DNA of 64,000 nucleotides, taken from NCBI RefSeq assembly GCF_041245805.1, contig NZ_CP162490.1:1403001-1467000 (forward strand), written 5' to 3'. The first letter of the stretch is position 1. Every line of letters begins with the position of its first letter. The stretch comes from Xanthomonas sp. DAR 34887. Lineage in GTDB: Bacteria; Pseudomonadota; Gammaproteobacteria; Xanthomonadales; Xanthomonadaceae. The notes beneath the pieces are model-generated. The model was not told the origin of the DNA. It ran no database searches and worked only from the letters and a program-made list of their open reading frames with translations. Below are positions 7,830-16,970 of the stretch, one piece after another. The translations under genes were made by a program, and so were the position numbers.

Positions 7830-10220
7830 CTAGAAGCGGTAGCTCACGCGGCCGAACCAGTAGCGGCCGTTGAAGCCGAACGGGGATAGCGACGAGTACT
7901 GCAGGCCGCTGGGGCGATCCTCGTAGATGTTGTTCGGCGCCGAACGGGTCGGATACTGGTTGGTGAGGTTGTCCGCGCCCACGCTGAAGGTGAGGTCGCG
8001 CCAGGTGTAGCTGGTGGACAGGTTCAACAGCCAGCGTGCGGCGAAGGTCTGGTCCTGGCTGCCGTCGTCGTTGTCGCCGCGGCGGGTGACCGCGCCGTAG
8101 CGGGTGGCATCGCCGCGCACGCTCCAGCCGGCAAGGGTCCATTCGGCGCTGAGCACGTACTTGGTGCGCGGGGTGGCGTCGGTCAGCAGGCCCTGGCTGG
8201 CGCGCCGGAAGTTGGGATCGGAGACCTCCAGGATCTCGGTCTTGTTGTAGTTGGCGCTCAGGCTCAGGTTGAGCCTGCCGGCCTGCTCCAGATCGAGCAG
8301 ATAGTTGTTCACCCAGTCGACGCCGCGGGTCCGGGTGGTCGCGCCGTTGACGAAGAACTGCACCGCGGTGACCTGCCCGATCGGCACGGCCAGCGACAGC
8401 TGGTCCGAATACAGGATCTGGTCCCAGATGCGGATCTGGTACAGGTCCACGGTGGAGCTGAAGTCGGTGCCGGCCTGCCACACCGCGCCGATGCTGTAGT
8501 TGCTGGATTTTTCCGGGGTCAGCGGTTTGGCGCCGAGCGCGATGGCCACCGGGTCGGAGGTGCGGTAGGTGCCGATCTGGGTCAGTTGCCCGTTCTGCAG
8601 CAGGGTCACCACCGAAGCGTAGTTCTGCTGCGCCAGCGACGGCGCGCGGAAGCCGTTGGAGATGGTGCCGCGCAGGGCGAAGGCGTCGCTGAGCTGGTAG
8701 CGCGCCGACAGCTTGCCGGAGCGGGTGGAGCCGGCATCGCTGTAGTCCTCGTAACGCGCGGCCAGGCCGCCGGAGAGTCTCTCGCTCAGGTCGGCCTCCA
8801 GATCGGCATAGACCGCCTTGCTGTGCCGCTCGAAGTCGCCGGCCACCGCCGGCGACAGGCCGGGGAACACCTGCGAGCCGCCGGGATAGGCGCTACCGGT
8901 GTCCGGATTGATCGTGGTCGGGTCGAAGAAGTAGGAGTCCGGCGAGCCGGCGCGGACCGCGTATTTGTCCTGCCGGTATTCGGCGCCGAAGGCCAGGTTG
9001 ACCGGATAGGCCAGGCCCCAGTCCAAGGATTTGCTGAAGTCCGCATTGAGCACGCCCTGCCGATTGCGGAAGCCGCCGGCATTGAAGCGGGTGGGCGAGG
9101 CGCCGGTGGTCCAGTACAGATTGGTGTTGATGGTGTTGAGCAGGTTGAAGGTCACGTCGTTCTCGCCGTAGTCGGCGGAGACGTCCCAGCTCCAGTCGCT
9201 GTCGGTGCTGCCCTTCAGGCCGAGCACCGCGGCGCGGTCGTTGGACGGGTTGTAGATCTGCGGCAGGAAGCCGTTGGGATAGATCGCCTGCACGTTGCGG
9301 TCGCTGTTGTCCCAGGCGCGGTAGTAGCCGTTGGACACCACCTCGCGGCGGCTGAAATTGGCATAGCCGTACAGGTCGATGCGCGGGGTCAGCGCATAGC
9401 CGAAGCTGAGCAGGCCCTGGTAGGTCTTGACCGCGGGGTCGCCGTAGCGCTGGTAGGGGATGCCGCTGGGATTGTCGGCGCCGGGCAGGGTGGTGGCCTT
9501 GTCGGTGTTCTCGGCGCGGTTGGTGTTCATGGCGTTCTGGTAGTTCCAGGACAGCCGCACCCAGCCGGGCGCTTCGCCGTCGCTGGCGCCGCCGAAGGCC
9601 AGCCCGTACGAGCCGTCCACGCCGTTTTGCGCGCCGTCGCCCTTGTCCATGATGCCGCCGTTGACCGAGACGCTGTTGCTGCCGGGCTTGGCGCCGTGCT
9701 TGAGCACGATGTTGATCACCCCGGCGATCGCATCGGAGCCGTACTGCGCGGAGGCCCCGTCGCGCAGCACCTCGATGCGCGCGATCGCCGACATCGGGAT
9801 CGAATTGAGATCGGCCGGCGCCGAGCCGCGGCCGACCGACGGGTTGTAGTTGACCAGCGAGGTGGTGTGGTAGCGCTTGCCGTCCACCAGCACCAGCACC
9901 GCATCGGGTGACAGGCCGCGCAGGGTCGCCGGGCGCAGTGCATCGTTGCCGTCGTTGATCGCCGGGCGCGGGAAGTTCAGCGACGGCAGCAGCTTGCCCA
10001 ACGCACTGCCCAGGTCGCTGGCGCCGGTCGCCTGCAGCGATTCCGGGCCGATGATATCGATCGGCGATTGCGATTCGGCCACCGTGCGGTCGGCGATGCG
10101 GGTGCCGGTGACGATGATGTTGTCCAGGGTCTTGGGCGCGGGGTCCTGCTGGGCGACGCTGGTGCCGGAGGCGAGGGCGAGCAGGATGGCGCTGGCCAGG
10201 GGGAGCGGGCGATGCTTCAT
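7830..10220 (-). CDS. TonB-dependent outer-membrane receptor (tandem copy C)
   Basis: This is a 796-residue receptor. The start MKHRPLPLASAILLALASG gives a good signal peptide; an in-frame ATG 78 bases upstream would add an unlikely leader. A TonB-box-like NIIVTGTRIADRTVAES, a plug with SPIDIIGPESLQATG and TLRGLSPDAVLVLVDGKR, and a barrel ending in a terminal aromatic (SYRF) mark it as the third paralogue. It is the first gene of the array in transcription order and faces the ABC-F gene divergently. The barrel is the most diverged of the three, with longer insertions between about residues 190 and 230. The ligand is unknown. Confidence 0.93.
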   Translation of the reverse strand: MKHRPLPLASAILLALASGTSVAQQDPAPKTLDNIIVTGTRIADRTVAESQSPIDIIGPESLQATGASDLGSALGKLLPSLNFPRPAINDGNDALRPATLRGLSPDAVLVLVDGKRYHTTSLVNYNPSVGRGSAPADLNSIPMSAIARIEVLRDGASAQYGSDAIAGVINIVLKHGAKPGSNSVSVNGGIMDKGDGAQNGVDGSYGLAFGGASDGEAPGWVRLSWNYQNAMNTNRAENTDKATTLPGADNPSGIPYQRYGDPAVKTYQGLLSFGYALTPRIDLYGYANFSRREVVSNGYYRAWDNSDRNVQAIYPNGFLPQIYNPSNDRAAVLGLKGSTDSDWSWDVSADYGENDVTFNLLNTINTNLYWTTGASPTRFNAGGFRNRQGVLNADFSKSLDWGLAYPVNLAFGAEYRQDKYAVRAGSPDSYFFDPTTINPDTGSAYPGGSQVFPGLSPAVAGDFERHSKAVYADLEADLSERLSGGLAARYEDYSDAGSTRSGKLSARYQLSDAFALRGTISNGFRAPSLAQQNYASVVTLLQNGQLTQIGTYRTSDPVAIALGAKPLTPEKSSNYSIGAVWQAGTDFSSTVDLYQIRIWDQILYSDQLSLAVPIGQVTAVQFFVNGATTRTRGVDWVNNYLLDLEQAGRLNLSLSANYNKTEILEVSDPNFRRASQGLLTDATPRTKYVLSAEWTLAGWSVRGDATRYGAVTRRGDNDDGSQDQTFAARWLLNLSTSYTWRDLTFSVGADNLTNQYPTRSAPNNIYEDRPSGLQYSSLSPFGFNGRYWFGRVSYRF

Positions 10221-10496
10221 CGTACGGAGACTCCAGTGGCTGGGGGGGTGGCATGGGTCTGAGTGCCTAAGGCAGACGCGCATGCTGCGTTGCAGCAATG
10301 CGTCATCCCGATTGAAATGTTTTTTTCATCTGGCCGCGTATACAAAAACGGTATTGGGTCCAGTTCCCGGGTCCGGAGGGGCGGACCCGGGCCCTGCGCG
10401 GCAGAGGCGTTGGCCGGCCGCTGCCCGGGTCCGGGGTGGGCCATCCGTGGCGAAGCGGCTACACTGCCGCCTCGAACGTCGAGTGCCCCCCTTCCC

Positions 10497-12353
10497 GTGA
10501 TTTCCCTCAGAAACTTCGCCATGCGCCGCGGCGAGCGGCTGCTGTTGTCCAACGTCGACCTCACCTTGCATGCCGGCTACCGCGTGGGCGTGGTGGGACG
10601 CAACGGCACCGGCAAGTCCAGCCTGTTCGCGGCGATCCGCGGCGAGCTGGAGGCGGACAAGGGCGATGTGGAGCTGCCCGGCAAGCTGCGTACCGCCAGC
10701 GTCGCCCAGGAAACGCCGTCGCTGCCGGATCCGGCCCTGGACTTCGTGCTCGGCGGCGACACCGAGGTGGCCGCGGCGCTGCAGGCCGAGGCCGCCGCGC
10801 TGGCCGCCGAGGACTGGGAGGCGGTGGCCGCAGCGCACGTACGCTTGGAGGAGGTCGGCGGCTACGACGGCACCGCGCGCGCTGGCAAGCTGCTGCACGG
10901 CCTGGGCTTCCCGGCGGCGACGCATTCGCGTCCGGTCAAGGATTTCTCCGGCGGCTGGCGGGTGCGGCTGAACCTGGCGCGGGCGCTGATGATGCCCTCC
11001 GACCTGCTGCTGCTCGATGAGCCGACCAACCACCTGGACATGGACGCGGTGCTGTGGCTGGAGCAGTGGCTGCTGAAGTACCCGGGCACCCTGCTGCTGA
11101 TCAGCCACGACCGCGAATTCCTCGATAACGTCGCCACCCACACCCTGCATCTGCATGGCGGTGGCGCCAAGCTGTACGTCGGCGGCTACACCGATTTCGA
11201 GCGCCAGCGCACCGAGCAGCTGCGCCAGCAGCAGATCGCGCACGAGAAGGAACAGGCCGAGCGCGCCCACCTGCAGAGCTTCATCGACCGCTTCAAGGCG
11301 CAGGCCAGCAAGGCCAGCCAGGCGCAGAGCCGGATGAAGCGGCTGGCGAAGATGGCCGGCACCGAGGCGGTGCGCGCCGAGCGCGAGTTCCGCATCGAGT
11401 TCGCGCAGCCCAACCGCCTGCCGCATTCGCTGATCCGGCTCAACCATGCCGACTGCGGCTACGGCAGCGAGGTGATCCTGCGCCAGGCCGGGTTCGGCCT
11501 GGAAGCGGGCGATCGCATCGGCCTGCTCGGCCCTAACGGCGCCGGCAAGTCGACCCTGGTCAAGAGCCTGGTCGGCGAGATTCCGCTGCTCAGCGGCGAG
11601 CGCAGCGCGCACCCGGACCTGCGCATCGGCTACTTCGCCCAGCACACGGTGGAGTCGCTGCACGAAGGGCAGTCGCCGATCGACCATTTCCGCGAGATTT
11701 CCCCGGACGCGTCGATCCAGGCGTTCCGCGATTTCCTGGGCAAGTGGAACTTCCCCGGCGACCGCGCGTTCGAAGTGGTGGACGGCTTCTCCGGTGGCGA
11801 GCGCGCGCGCCTGGCGCTGTCGCTGATCGCCTGGCAGCAGCCGAACGTGCTGCTGCTGGACGAGCCGACCAACCATTTGGACCTGGAGATGCGCGAGGCG
11901 CTGGCCGAGGCGCTGAGCGACTTCGACGGCGCGATCGTGATGGTCTCGCACGACCGCCACCTGATCGGCTTGGTCTGCGACACCTTCTGGCGCGTGGCCG
12001 ATGGCGTGGTCGAGCCGTTTGACGGCGACTTGGACGAATACGCGGCATGGCTGCGCAGCCGCCCCGCCGCGCAGGGCACCAAGCAGAAGATGGCCGAGGC
12101 CGCGCCGACCCCGCCGCCGCCGGTCAAGCCGCTGCCGGCGAAGAAGCCGCCGAACCCGCACAAGCTGGCCGCCGCCGAGAAGCGCGTCGGCGAACTGGAA
12201 GCGGCGCTGGCCGAGCTCGACCGCCAGCTCGCCGATCCCAGGCATTACGCCGACGCGGAAAAGATGGCGGTGCTGGGCCGCGACCGCGAAGCCACCGCGC
12301 AGCAGCTGGCGCAGGCCGAGCAGGGGTGGATGGAGTTGATCGAGGGCGCGTAG
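10497..12353 (+). CDS. yheS: ABC-F family ATPase, YheS type
   Basis: This encodes 618 residues from a GTG start (VISLRNFAMRRGERLLL), which matches the usual beginning of this family. The longer open frame upstream has no family-like sequence. Two ABC domains are fused: Walker A GRNGTGKSS at 34-42 and GPNGAGKST near 344, signatures FSGGW and FSGGERARLAL, and two LLLDEPTNHLD Walker B segments. A charged linker between them (residues 235-300) and a C-terminal lysine/proline-rich plus coiled-coil tail are typical of ABC-F proteins. These bind the ribosome at or near the E site rather than transport. There are no membrane helices. It is divergent from receptor C. Family certain; the YheS subgroup is likely from length and overall resemblance. 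Confidence 0.92.
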   Translation: MISLRNFAMRRGERLLLSNVDLTLHAGYRVGVVGRNGTGKSSLFAAIRGELEADKGDVELPGKLRTASVAQETPSLPDPALDFVLGGDTEVAAALQAEAAALAAEDWEAVAAAHVRLEEVGGYDGTARAGKLLHGLGFPAATHSRPVKDFSGGWRVRLNLARALMMPSDLLLLDEPTNHLDMDAVLWLEQWLLKYPGTLLLISHDREFLDNVATHTLHLHGGGAKLYVGGYTDFERQRTEQLRQQQIAHEKEQAERAHLQSFIDRFKAQASKASQAQSRMKRLAKMAGTEAVRAEREFRIEFAQPNRLPHSLIRLNHADCGYGSEVILRQAGFGLEAGDRIGLLGPNGAGKSTLVKSLVGEIPLLSGERSAHPDLRIGYFAQHTVESLHEGQSPIDHFREISPDASIQAFRDFLGKWNFPGDRAFEVVDGFSGGERARLALSLIAWQQPNVLLLDEPTNHLDLEMREALAEALSDFDGAIVMVSHDRHLIGLVCDTFWRVADGVVEPFDGDLDEYAAWLRSRPAAQGTKQKMAEAAPTPPPPVKPLPAKKPPNPHKLAAAEKRVGELEAALAELDRQLADPRHYADAEKMAVLGRDREATAQQLAQAEQGWMELIEGA

Positions 12354-12433
12354 CGCGCCGTTCCGTGCGGCATCGCGTGTGCATGCCGTTCCGCTAAGCT
12401 GTGGCGTCAAGCCGGAGACGCTGGGAGGCAACC

Positions 12434-12937
12434 GTGATCAGCGGCATCATCAGTGTGGACGACTATCTGGCCGCGCAACGCCTGCACACCCGCCACCAGC
12501 TGCGGCGCGCCTTGGCGGTGCTGACGGTTGCCTTGCTGGTCGGGCTGGTGCTGGTGCTGTCGTTGCCGTCCAAGGCCACGGTGTTCGGCGCCATGCTGAT
12601 CGGCGGAGGCGGCGGTGGGTTGATCGGCCTTGGCATCACGCGCGCGTGGATACTGCCGCGCAAGGTGCGGCGCCTGCATGCGCAGCAGGCCACGCTGCGG
12701 CATGTCATCACCTATGCCTGGGATGAGACCGAGATCGAGGTCTCGTGGGCGGGTGGACGGACGCGCCATCCCTGGACCGACTATGTCCGCTATCGCGAGA
12801 ACGCGCAGCTGCTGTTGCTGTACCACAACGACCTGCTGTTCGAGCTGGTGCCCATGTCGTGGTTCACCGATGACGCCCAGCGGGAAGCGTTTCGGCGCCT
12901 GGCCACGCGGGTGGGAACCGCTGCCCGCGCCGCATAG
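12434..12937 (+). CDS. YcxB-like small membrane protein
   Basis: This is a 167-residue protein from a GTG start preceded by GGGAGG at the right distance. An earlier GTG would add 11 residues without a binding site. Two membrane helices (about 26-44 and 47-70, the second very glycine-rich) are followed by a soluble domain with WTDYVRYRENAQLLLLYHNDLLFELVPMSWF. This resembles the YcxB-like C-terminal domain, whose function is unknown. It follows the ABC-F gene by 80 bases on the same strand and could be co-transcribed. Confidence 0.7.
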   Translation: MISGIISVDDYLAAQRLHTRHQLRRALAVLTVALLVGLVLVLSLPSKATVFGAMLIGGGGGGLIGLGITRAWILPRKVRRLHAQQATLRHVITYAWDETEIEVSWAGGRTRHPWTDYVRYRENAQLLLLYHNDLLFELVPMSWFTDDAQREAFRRLATRVGTAARAA

Positions 12938-13071
12938 CGCGCATATCGCAGTGCGCATGCCAGCGGCACACGAACCCGAATAGCACGCGGCCATGTGCCA
13001 TGTGCGGGCGGCAGCGATGGCATCGTGCCGGGCCGATGCCCTTTGCGCGTGGCGCCGGCTGCCCGGGTGAC

Positions 13072-13362
13072 TCAGGCGGCGGCGCTGGCCACGACCAGCA
13101 GGCCGCCGGCGATGGCGGCCCAGTCCAGCGGCGTGCGCGAGCGCAGGCCGCGCAGCGACGGACGTGCCGTTGGCGTCGGCCGCAAGCCGGCCTTGATCCC
13201 CATCAAGGCCAGGCCGGCCGCGCTCAGCGCCCAGTGCCACTCGCTCGCGCCGCTGCGCAGGAAATAGGCCAGGTGCAGCGCGCACAGACAGGCCAGCACG
13301 GCGGCCAGGACGATGTCGCGCGAAACCAGGGCCGGACGTGCGGCCATGACGATACGGTTCAT
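13072..13362 (-). CDS. Small hydrophobic membrane protein, unknown
   Basis: This encodes 96 residues from MNRIVMAARPAL, with a GGGGGGAA stretch upstream as a possible binding site. It has three hydrophobic segments (about 15-32, 40-55 and 75-95), so it is probably an inner-membrane protein. The middle loop carries a basic proline-rich stretch. I recognise no family. It is isolated between the YcxB-like gene and the lipoprotein hydrolase gene, which lie on the other strand. Coding status is moderately supported by the hydrophobic pattern and start context. Confidence 0.5.
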   Translation of the reverse strand: MNRIVMAARPALVSRDIVLAAVLACLCALHLAYFLRSGASEWHWALSAAGLALMGIKAGLRPTPTARPSLRGLRSRTPLDWAAIAGGLLVVASAAA

Positions 13363-13664
13363 TGCGTGTTCCCCCCAGGAACGTGATCGCCTTCCCCTGG
13401 CGCACATTACGACTGCGACCAGGATCATAGTTCTGGGTTCGAGCGCCGCCAAGCGGCACTGCACAAATTATTCACATGCCCTGTGCTGCGTGCCCGAGAC
13501 CCCGTTTGCCGGCACACCGCTTGGCGGTTGCGCCGGCGATGGCCGGTTCCGGTCCCGGTCTGCGTTCAACCAGGGTGGTGCGGACTTAGCGCCAGTGTCT
13601 GCGGCGAATGCAGCGGGCGATGCGGACGTGCCGACGGCAATGGAGACCTCTCAAGGAGCGCGGC
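13363..13664. other. Divergent intergenic region
   Basis: This 302-base region separates the small membrane-protein gene and the lipoprotein hydrolase gene. An A/T-richer segment at about 13425-13480 could hold divergent promoters. AAGGAG at 13653-13658 is the ribosome binding site of the downstream gene. No further gene is supported. Confidence 0.4.
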
Positions 13665-14909
13665 ATGAACCGAATGGTGGCGACAACACTGGTATGCGCG
13701 TTTCTGGCCGGCTGCAGCAGCTACGGCCAGCAGCGCACGCAGCGGACGATTTGCCACGAGGCCTCGTCGCTGAGCGGCGAGTGCAAGGGGGCAGAGTTCA
13801 TCGTGCTGGACGGCGACGGCACGGCACCGGCGCCGGCGCTGGCCTTCGTCGAGTTCGACCAGAACGGTACGCCCTACGATCCAGCGTCCATCGACGATGT
13901 CATCGGCAAGATCGCCACGGCCTCGGCGCAGCCGCCGCAGCGCCAGCTGCTGGTGGTGTTCATCCATGGCTGGAACCACAACGCGGCACAGAGCGACGGC
14001 AATGTCATCGCCTTCAAGGCCTTCCTGCGCCAGTTGCAGGCGCAAGAACAGGTGTTGGCGGTGGGCAAGCGGCGTGCGGTGGTCGGCGTGTACCTGGGGT
14101 GGCAGGCCAAGGCCTCGGACAACAGCCTGCTCGAACTGCTTTCGTACCGGGACAAAAAGGAGCTGGGGCTGACCACCGGCGTGCAGGGCGTGCGCGGCGT
14201 GCTGGAGCGCCTGGCCACACTGCGCCGCGCTGCGCCGGAAAGCCGCCTGGTGCTGATCGGGCACAGCTTCGGCGGTGGCGTGCTGTTCACCGCGGTCAAG
14301 GACCGCATCGTCGCCGCCATCGCCGATCCGCAGGCGCCCAGGCAGAAGGCGTATGGCGATCTGGTGATCCTGCTCAATCCGGCGATCGAGGCCGAGCAGT
14401 TCGTGGCGCTGCACCAGACGGTCGCGCAGACCACGTTCCCTGCCTGCGAGCCGCTGGCGATGGCCAGCTTCACCTCGGACGCCGACACCGCGCTGTCCAG
14501 GGAATTCCCGCGCGGCATGCGCCTGTTCTATCCGCAGCGGCTGGCGGTGGCGAGCGCGGACGAAGCGGAACGGATCACCACGCCGTACGGTCTGTATGCG
14601 CCATTTTCCCACTATCGGCTGCGTGTGTTGCCGGATGCGACGGCGCAAACCGCGCTGACCCCGGCGGCGTTCACCGCGGCGGCGCGCACCTGGGGTGGCT
14701 TCAGGGCCGGGACCGGCGCGTTCGCGCTGGGCGGAATCGCGTTGGCGCCCAACGCGGCGCCGGCGCCGCAGCCATGGGTGCCGCTGTTGAACGTGCGCGT
14801 GGACAAGGCGCTGATCCAGGAACACAACGCGATCTGGGATCCCAGGTTCGCCTATTTCATCCGCGGCCTGGTCGGCATGGAATTCGCCAAGGGCGACGCC
14901 TGCCGGTGA
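13665..14909 (+). CDS. Lipoprotein of the alpha/beta-hydrolase fold
   Basis: The product is 414 residues with start MNRMVATTLVCAFLAGC behind AAGGAG. The lipobox LAGC puts the acylated cysteine at residue 17, so it is membrane-anchored in the envelope. A hydrolase core follows: FIHGWNHNA near 100 (oxyanion region) and GHSFGGG near 199 with the probable nucleophile serine. A likely acid/histidine lies in the C-terminal third. It is longer than a typical esterase, and the N-terminal part after the lipobox is unassigned. The substrate is unknown. It is transcribed alone, with the ampR-like gene convergent downstream. Confidence 0.75.
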   Translation: MNRMVATTLVCAFLAGCSSYGQQRTQRTICHEASSLSGECKGAEFIVLDGDGTAPAPALAFVEFDQNGTPYDPASIDDVIGKIATASAQPPQRQLLVVFIHGWNHNAAQSDGNVIAFKAFLRQLQAQEQVLAVGKRRAVVGVYLGWQAKASDNSLLELLSYRDKKELGLTTGVQGVRGVLERLATLRRAAPESRLVLIGHSFGGGVLFTAVKDRIVAAIADPQAPRQKAYGDLVILLNPAIEAEQFVALHQTVAQTTFPACEPLAMASFTSDADTALSREFPRGMRLFYPQRLAVASADEAERITTPYGLYAPFSHYRLRVLPDATAQTALTPAAFTAAARTWGGFRAGTGAFALGGIALAPNAAPAPQPWVPLLNVRVDKALIQEHNAIWDPRFAYFIRGLVGMEFAKGDACR

Positions 14910-14990
14910 CGCGACGGCACGCGCGGCATCGCGCTTGCGGGTCAGGGCGCGAGCGCATCGCGGTGCATGGCTCGCCGGCGCGCGCTGCGC

Positions 14991-15866
14991 TCAGCCCGCC
15001 GCGGCCTGCTCGGCCAGCAGCCATTCGCGCAGGCGCCGCCCGGCGTCGCTTTCCGCGCGCGAGCGCAGCCGGGTGAGCCAGTAGCGCCCGGCGTCGATGC
15101 GGACCGGGAACGGCGCCAGCAGGCGTCCGGCATCCAGGTCCTGGGCGAACATCCGCAGCGGCAGCAGGGCCACGCCCGCGCCGGCCGCGGCGGCGCTGGC
15201 CAGGGTCAGCGAGGAATCGCAGATCGGCCCGCCGGCGACCACTTCCGGCGCGCCGGCGGCCTGCAGCCAGCGCGGCCATTCGTCGAGCCGATAGGAGCGC
15301 AACAGCGGCACGCCGCCCAGGTCGGCCGGTACGCGCAACGCGCGCGCCAGCGCCGGCGCGCACACCGGCGCGAACGGCGCATCCAGGATCGGCGTGGCGC
15401 ACTGGCCCTGCCAATCGCCGTCGCCGAAGCGGATCGCCAGGTCCAGGCCTTCGCCGGCCAGATCGACCCGGTTGTTGTGGGTGTGCACGCGCAGTTCGAT
15501 GTCCGCATGCGCGGCGTGGAAGGCGTCCAGCCGCGGCAGCAGCCAGCCCACCGCGAAGGTGCCGACCACGCCGATGCTCAGCGTCTCGCGGTAGTGACCG
15601 CCGGAGAAGCGCTGCAGAGTGGCGGCGATGCGGTCGAAGGCCTCGGTCAGTACCGGATGCAGGCGCTGGCCTTCGTCGGTCAACGCCACGCCGCGCGGCA
15701 GGCGCTGGAACAGGACCACGCCCAGGCGCGCTTCCAGTTGCTTGATCTGGTGGCTGAGCGCGGCCTGGGTCACGCACAGCTCGGCGGCGGCGCGGGTCAG
15801 GTTCTGATGCCGCGCGGCGGCTTCGAAGGCGCGCAGGGCGTTCAACGGCAGCTGTGGGCGGATCAT
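14991..15866 (-). CDS. ampR: LysR-family regulator, AmpR/GcvA type, of the adjacent beta-lactamase
   Basis: This is a 291-residue LysR-type regulator: a winged helix-turn-helix at residues 8-66 (LRAFEAAARHQNLTRAAAEL, TQAALSHQIKQLE) and a periplasmic-binding-like effector domain from about 95. The N-terminus MIRPQLPLNALRAFEAAARH is typical of the AmpR/GcvA branch. It is divergent from a class A beta-lactamase across a 98-base intergenic region, the classic ampR-bla arrangement. In known cases AmpR activates the lactamase when muropeptides derived from anhydro-MurNAc accumulate and represses it when UDP-MurNAc-pentapeptide is bound. The assignment to AmpR rests on this context plus family features. 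Confidence 0.82.
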   Translation of the reverse strand: MIRPQLPLNALRAFEAAARHQNLTRAAAELCVTQAALSHQIKQLEARLGVVLFQRLPRGVALTDEGQRLHPVLTEAFDRIAATLQRFSGGHYRETLSIGVVGTFAVGWLLPRLDAFHAAHADIELRVHTHNNRVDLAGEGLDLAIRFGDGDWQGQCATPILDAPFAPVCAPALARALRVPADLGGVPLLRSYRLDEWPRWLQAAGAPEVVAGGPICDSSLTLASAAAAGAGVALLPLRMFAQDLDAGRLLAPFPVRIDAGRYWLTRLRSRAESDAGRRLREWLLAEQAAAG

Positions 15867-15878
15867 CGTGCGCCATTA

Positions 15879-15906
15879 GTTATTTTTATGATTGCGATTG
15901 AATAAC
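15879..15906. promoter_or_regulatory. Candidate AmpR operator between ampR and bla
   Basis: GTTATT (15879-15884) and AATAAC (15901-15906) form an inverted repeat with 16 bases between, in an A/T-rich island midway between the divergent genes. Size, symmetry and place fit a LysR-type activator site that would control both promoters. Confidence 0.55.
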
Positions 15907-15964
15907 CTCGCTGGTGGGGCGCGGTCAAGCTGCGCATGATCGGGTCTTCCGATGGAGGTGGACG

Positions 15965-16855
15965 ATGCTGGCGAGACGACGATTCCTGCAGGGCATGGGG
16001 CTGGCGACGGCCGCGCTGGCGGTTGCGGCGGTGGATGCGAAAGCGCCGAAAAACCAGGCGCCGACGTTGGCGCAGCGGCTGGCCGCGATCGAGCGGCACA
16101 CGGGCGGGCGGCTCGGTGTGACGCTGCTCGACGGCAGCGGCGCCGTGCTCGGCGGGCAGCGCCAGGACGAGCGCTTCCCGATGTGCAGCACCTTCAAATT
16201 TGTATTGGCGGCCGCGGTGCTGCAGCGGGTGGACCGCGGCGAACTGAGCTTGCGACAACCGGTGCGGATCCGCGCCGAGGACATGGTGTCGCACGCGCCG
16301 GTCACCGAGCGCCATGTCGGCGGCACCTTGAGCGTGGCCGAGTTGTGCCGGGCGACGATGATCTTCAGCGACAACCCGGCGGCCAACCTGCTGTTCCCGC
16401 TGGTCGGCGATCCGCCCGGGCTGACCCGTTTCCTGCGCGGCCTCGGCGATGCGCAGACCCGCAGCGATCGCCACGAGCCGGAGATGAACCGGTTCGCCGC
16501 CGGCGACCCGCGCGATACCACCACCCCGGCGGCGATGGCCGCGACCCTGCGCGCATTGCTGGTCGGCGGCGCGTTGCAGCCGGCGTCGCGCCAGCAGCTG
16601 ACCGCATGGATGCTCGACAACCGCACCGGCGACGATTGCCTGCGCGCCGGTCTGCCGCCGGGCTGGAAGATCGGCGACAAGACCGGCAGCAACGGCACCG
16701 ATACCCGCAACGACATCGCCATCGTGTGGCCGCCAGGCCGGCGCATGCCGTTGCTGCTGACCGCCTATCTCAATGGCGCCAAAGTCGATGATGCCGCCCG
16801 CGACGCGGCGCTGAAGGCGGTGGCGATCGCGGTGCGCGAAACCCTCGTGGGTTGA
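15965..16855 (+). CDS. bla: Class A beta-lactamase with Tat signal
   Basis: This is a 296-residue serine beta-lactamase that hydrolyses beta-lactam antibiotics in the periplasm. The start MLARRRFLQGMGL is chosen because it opens a twin-arginine (RRRFLQG) signal peptide of about 30 residues; earlier ATGs add unrelated residues. All class A signatures are present: S75-T-F-K78, S135-D-N137, E171 to N175 (EPEMN) and K239-T-G. No catalytic residue is missing, so it should be active. The Tat signal implies folding before export. Expression is probably inducible through the divergent ampR. Subclass cannot be told by eye. Confidence 0.93.
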   Translation: MLARRRFLQGMGLATAALAVAAVDAKAPKNQAPTLAQRLAAIERHTGGRLGVTLLDGSGAVLGGQRQDERFPMCSTFKFVLAAAVLQRVDRGELSLRQPVRIRAEDMVSHAPVTERHVGGTLSVAELCRATMIFSDNPAANLLFPLVGDPPGLTRFLRGLGDAQTRSDRHEPEMNRFAAGDPRDTTTPAAMAATLRALLVGGALQPASRQQLTAWMLDNRTGDDCLRAGLPPGWKIGDKTGSNGTDTRNDIAIVWPPGRRMPLLLTAYLNGAKVDDAARDAALKAVAIAVRETLVG

Positions 16856-16970
16856 GCGTTGCCGCGCCGCCACGCCGCACGCGTTTGCGGCGTTGCCATC
16901 GCGCCACTCGGGCATCGCATGCCTCCATGCGCTCGCCGATCCCGAACTTCCAATCCCACCTCCGCCCGCC

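Noticed and set aside
10326..12431. 701-codon minus-strand frame opposite the ABC-F gene
   Set aside because: Antisense of a strongly conserved ATPase; composition is arginine/glutamine-rich and family-free.
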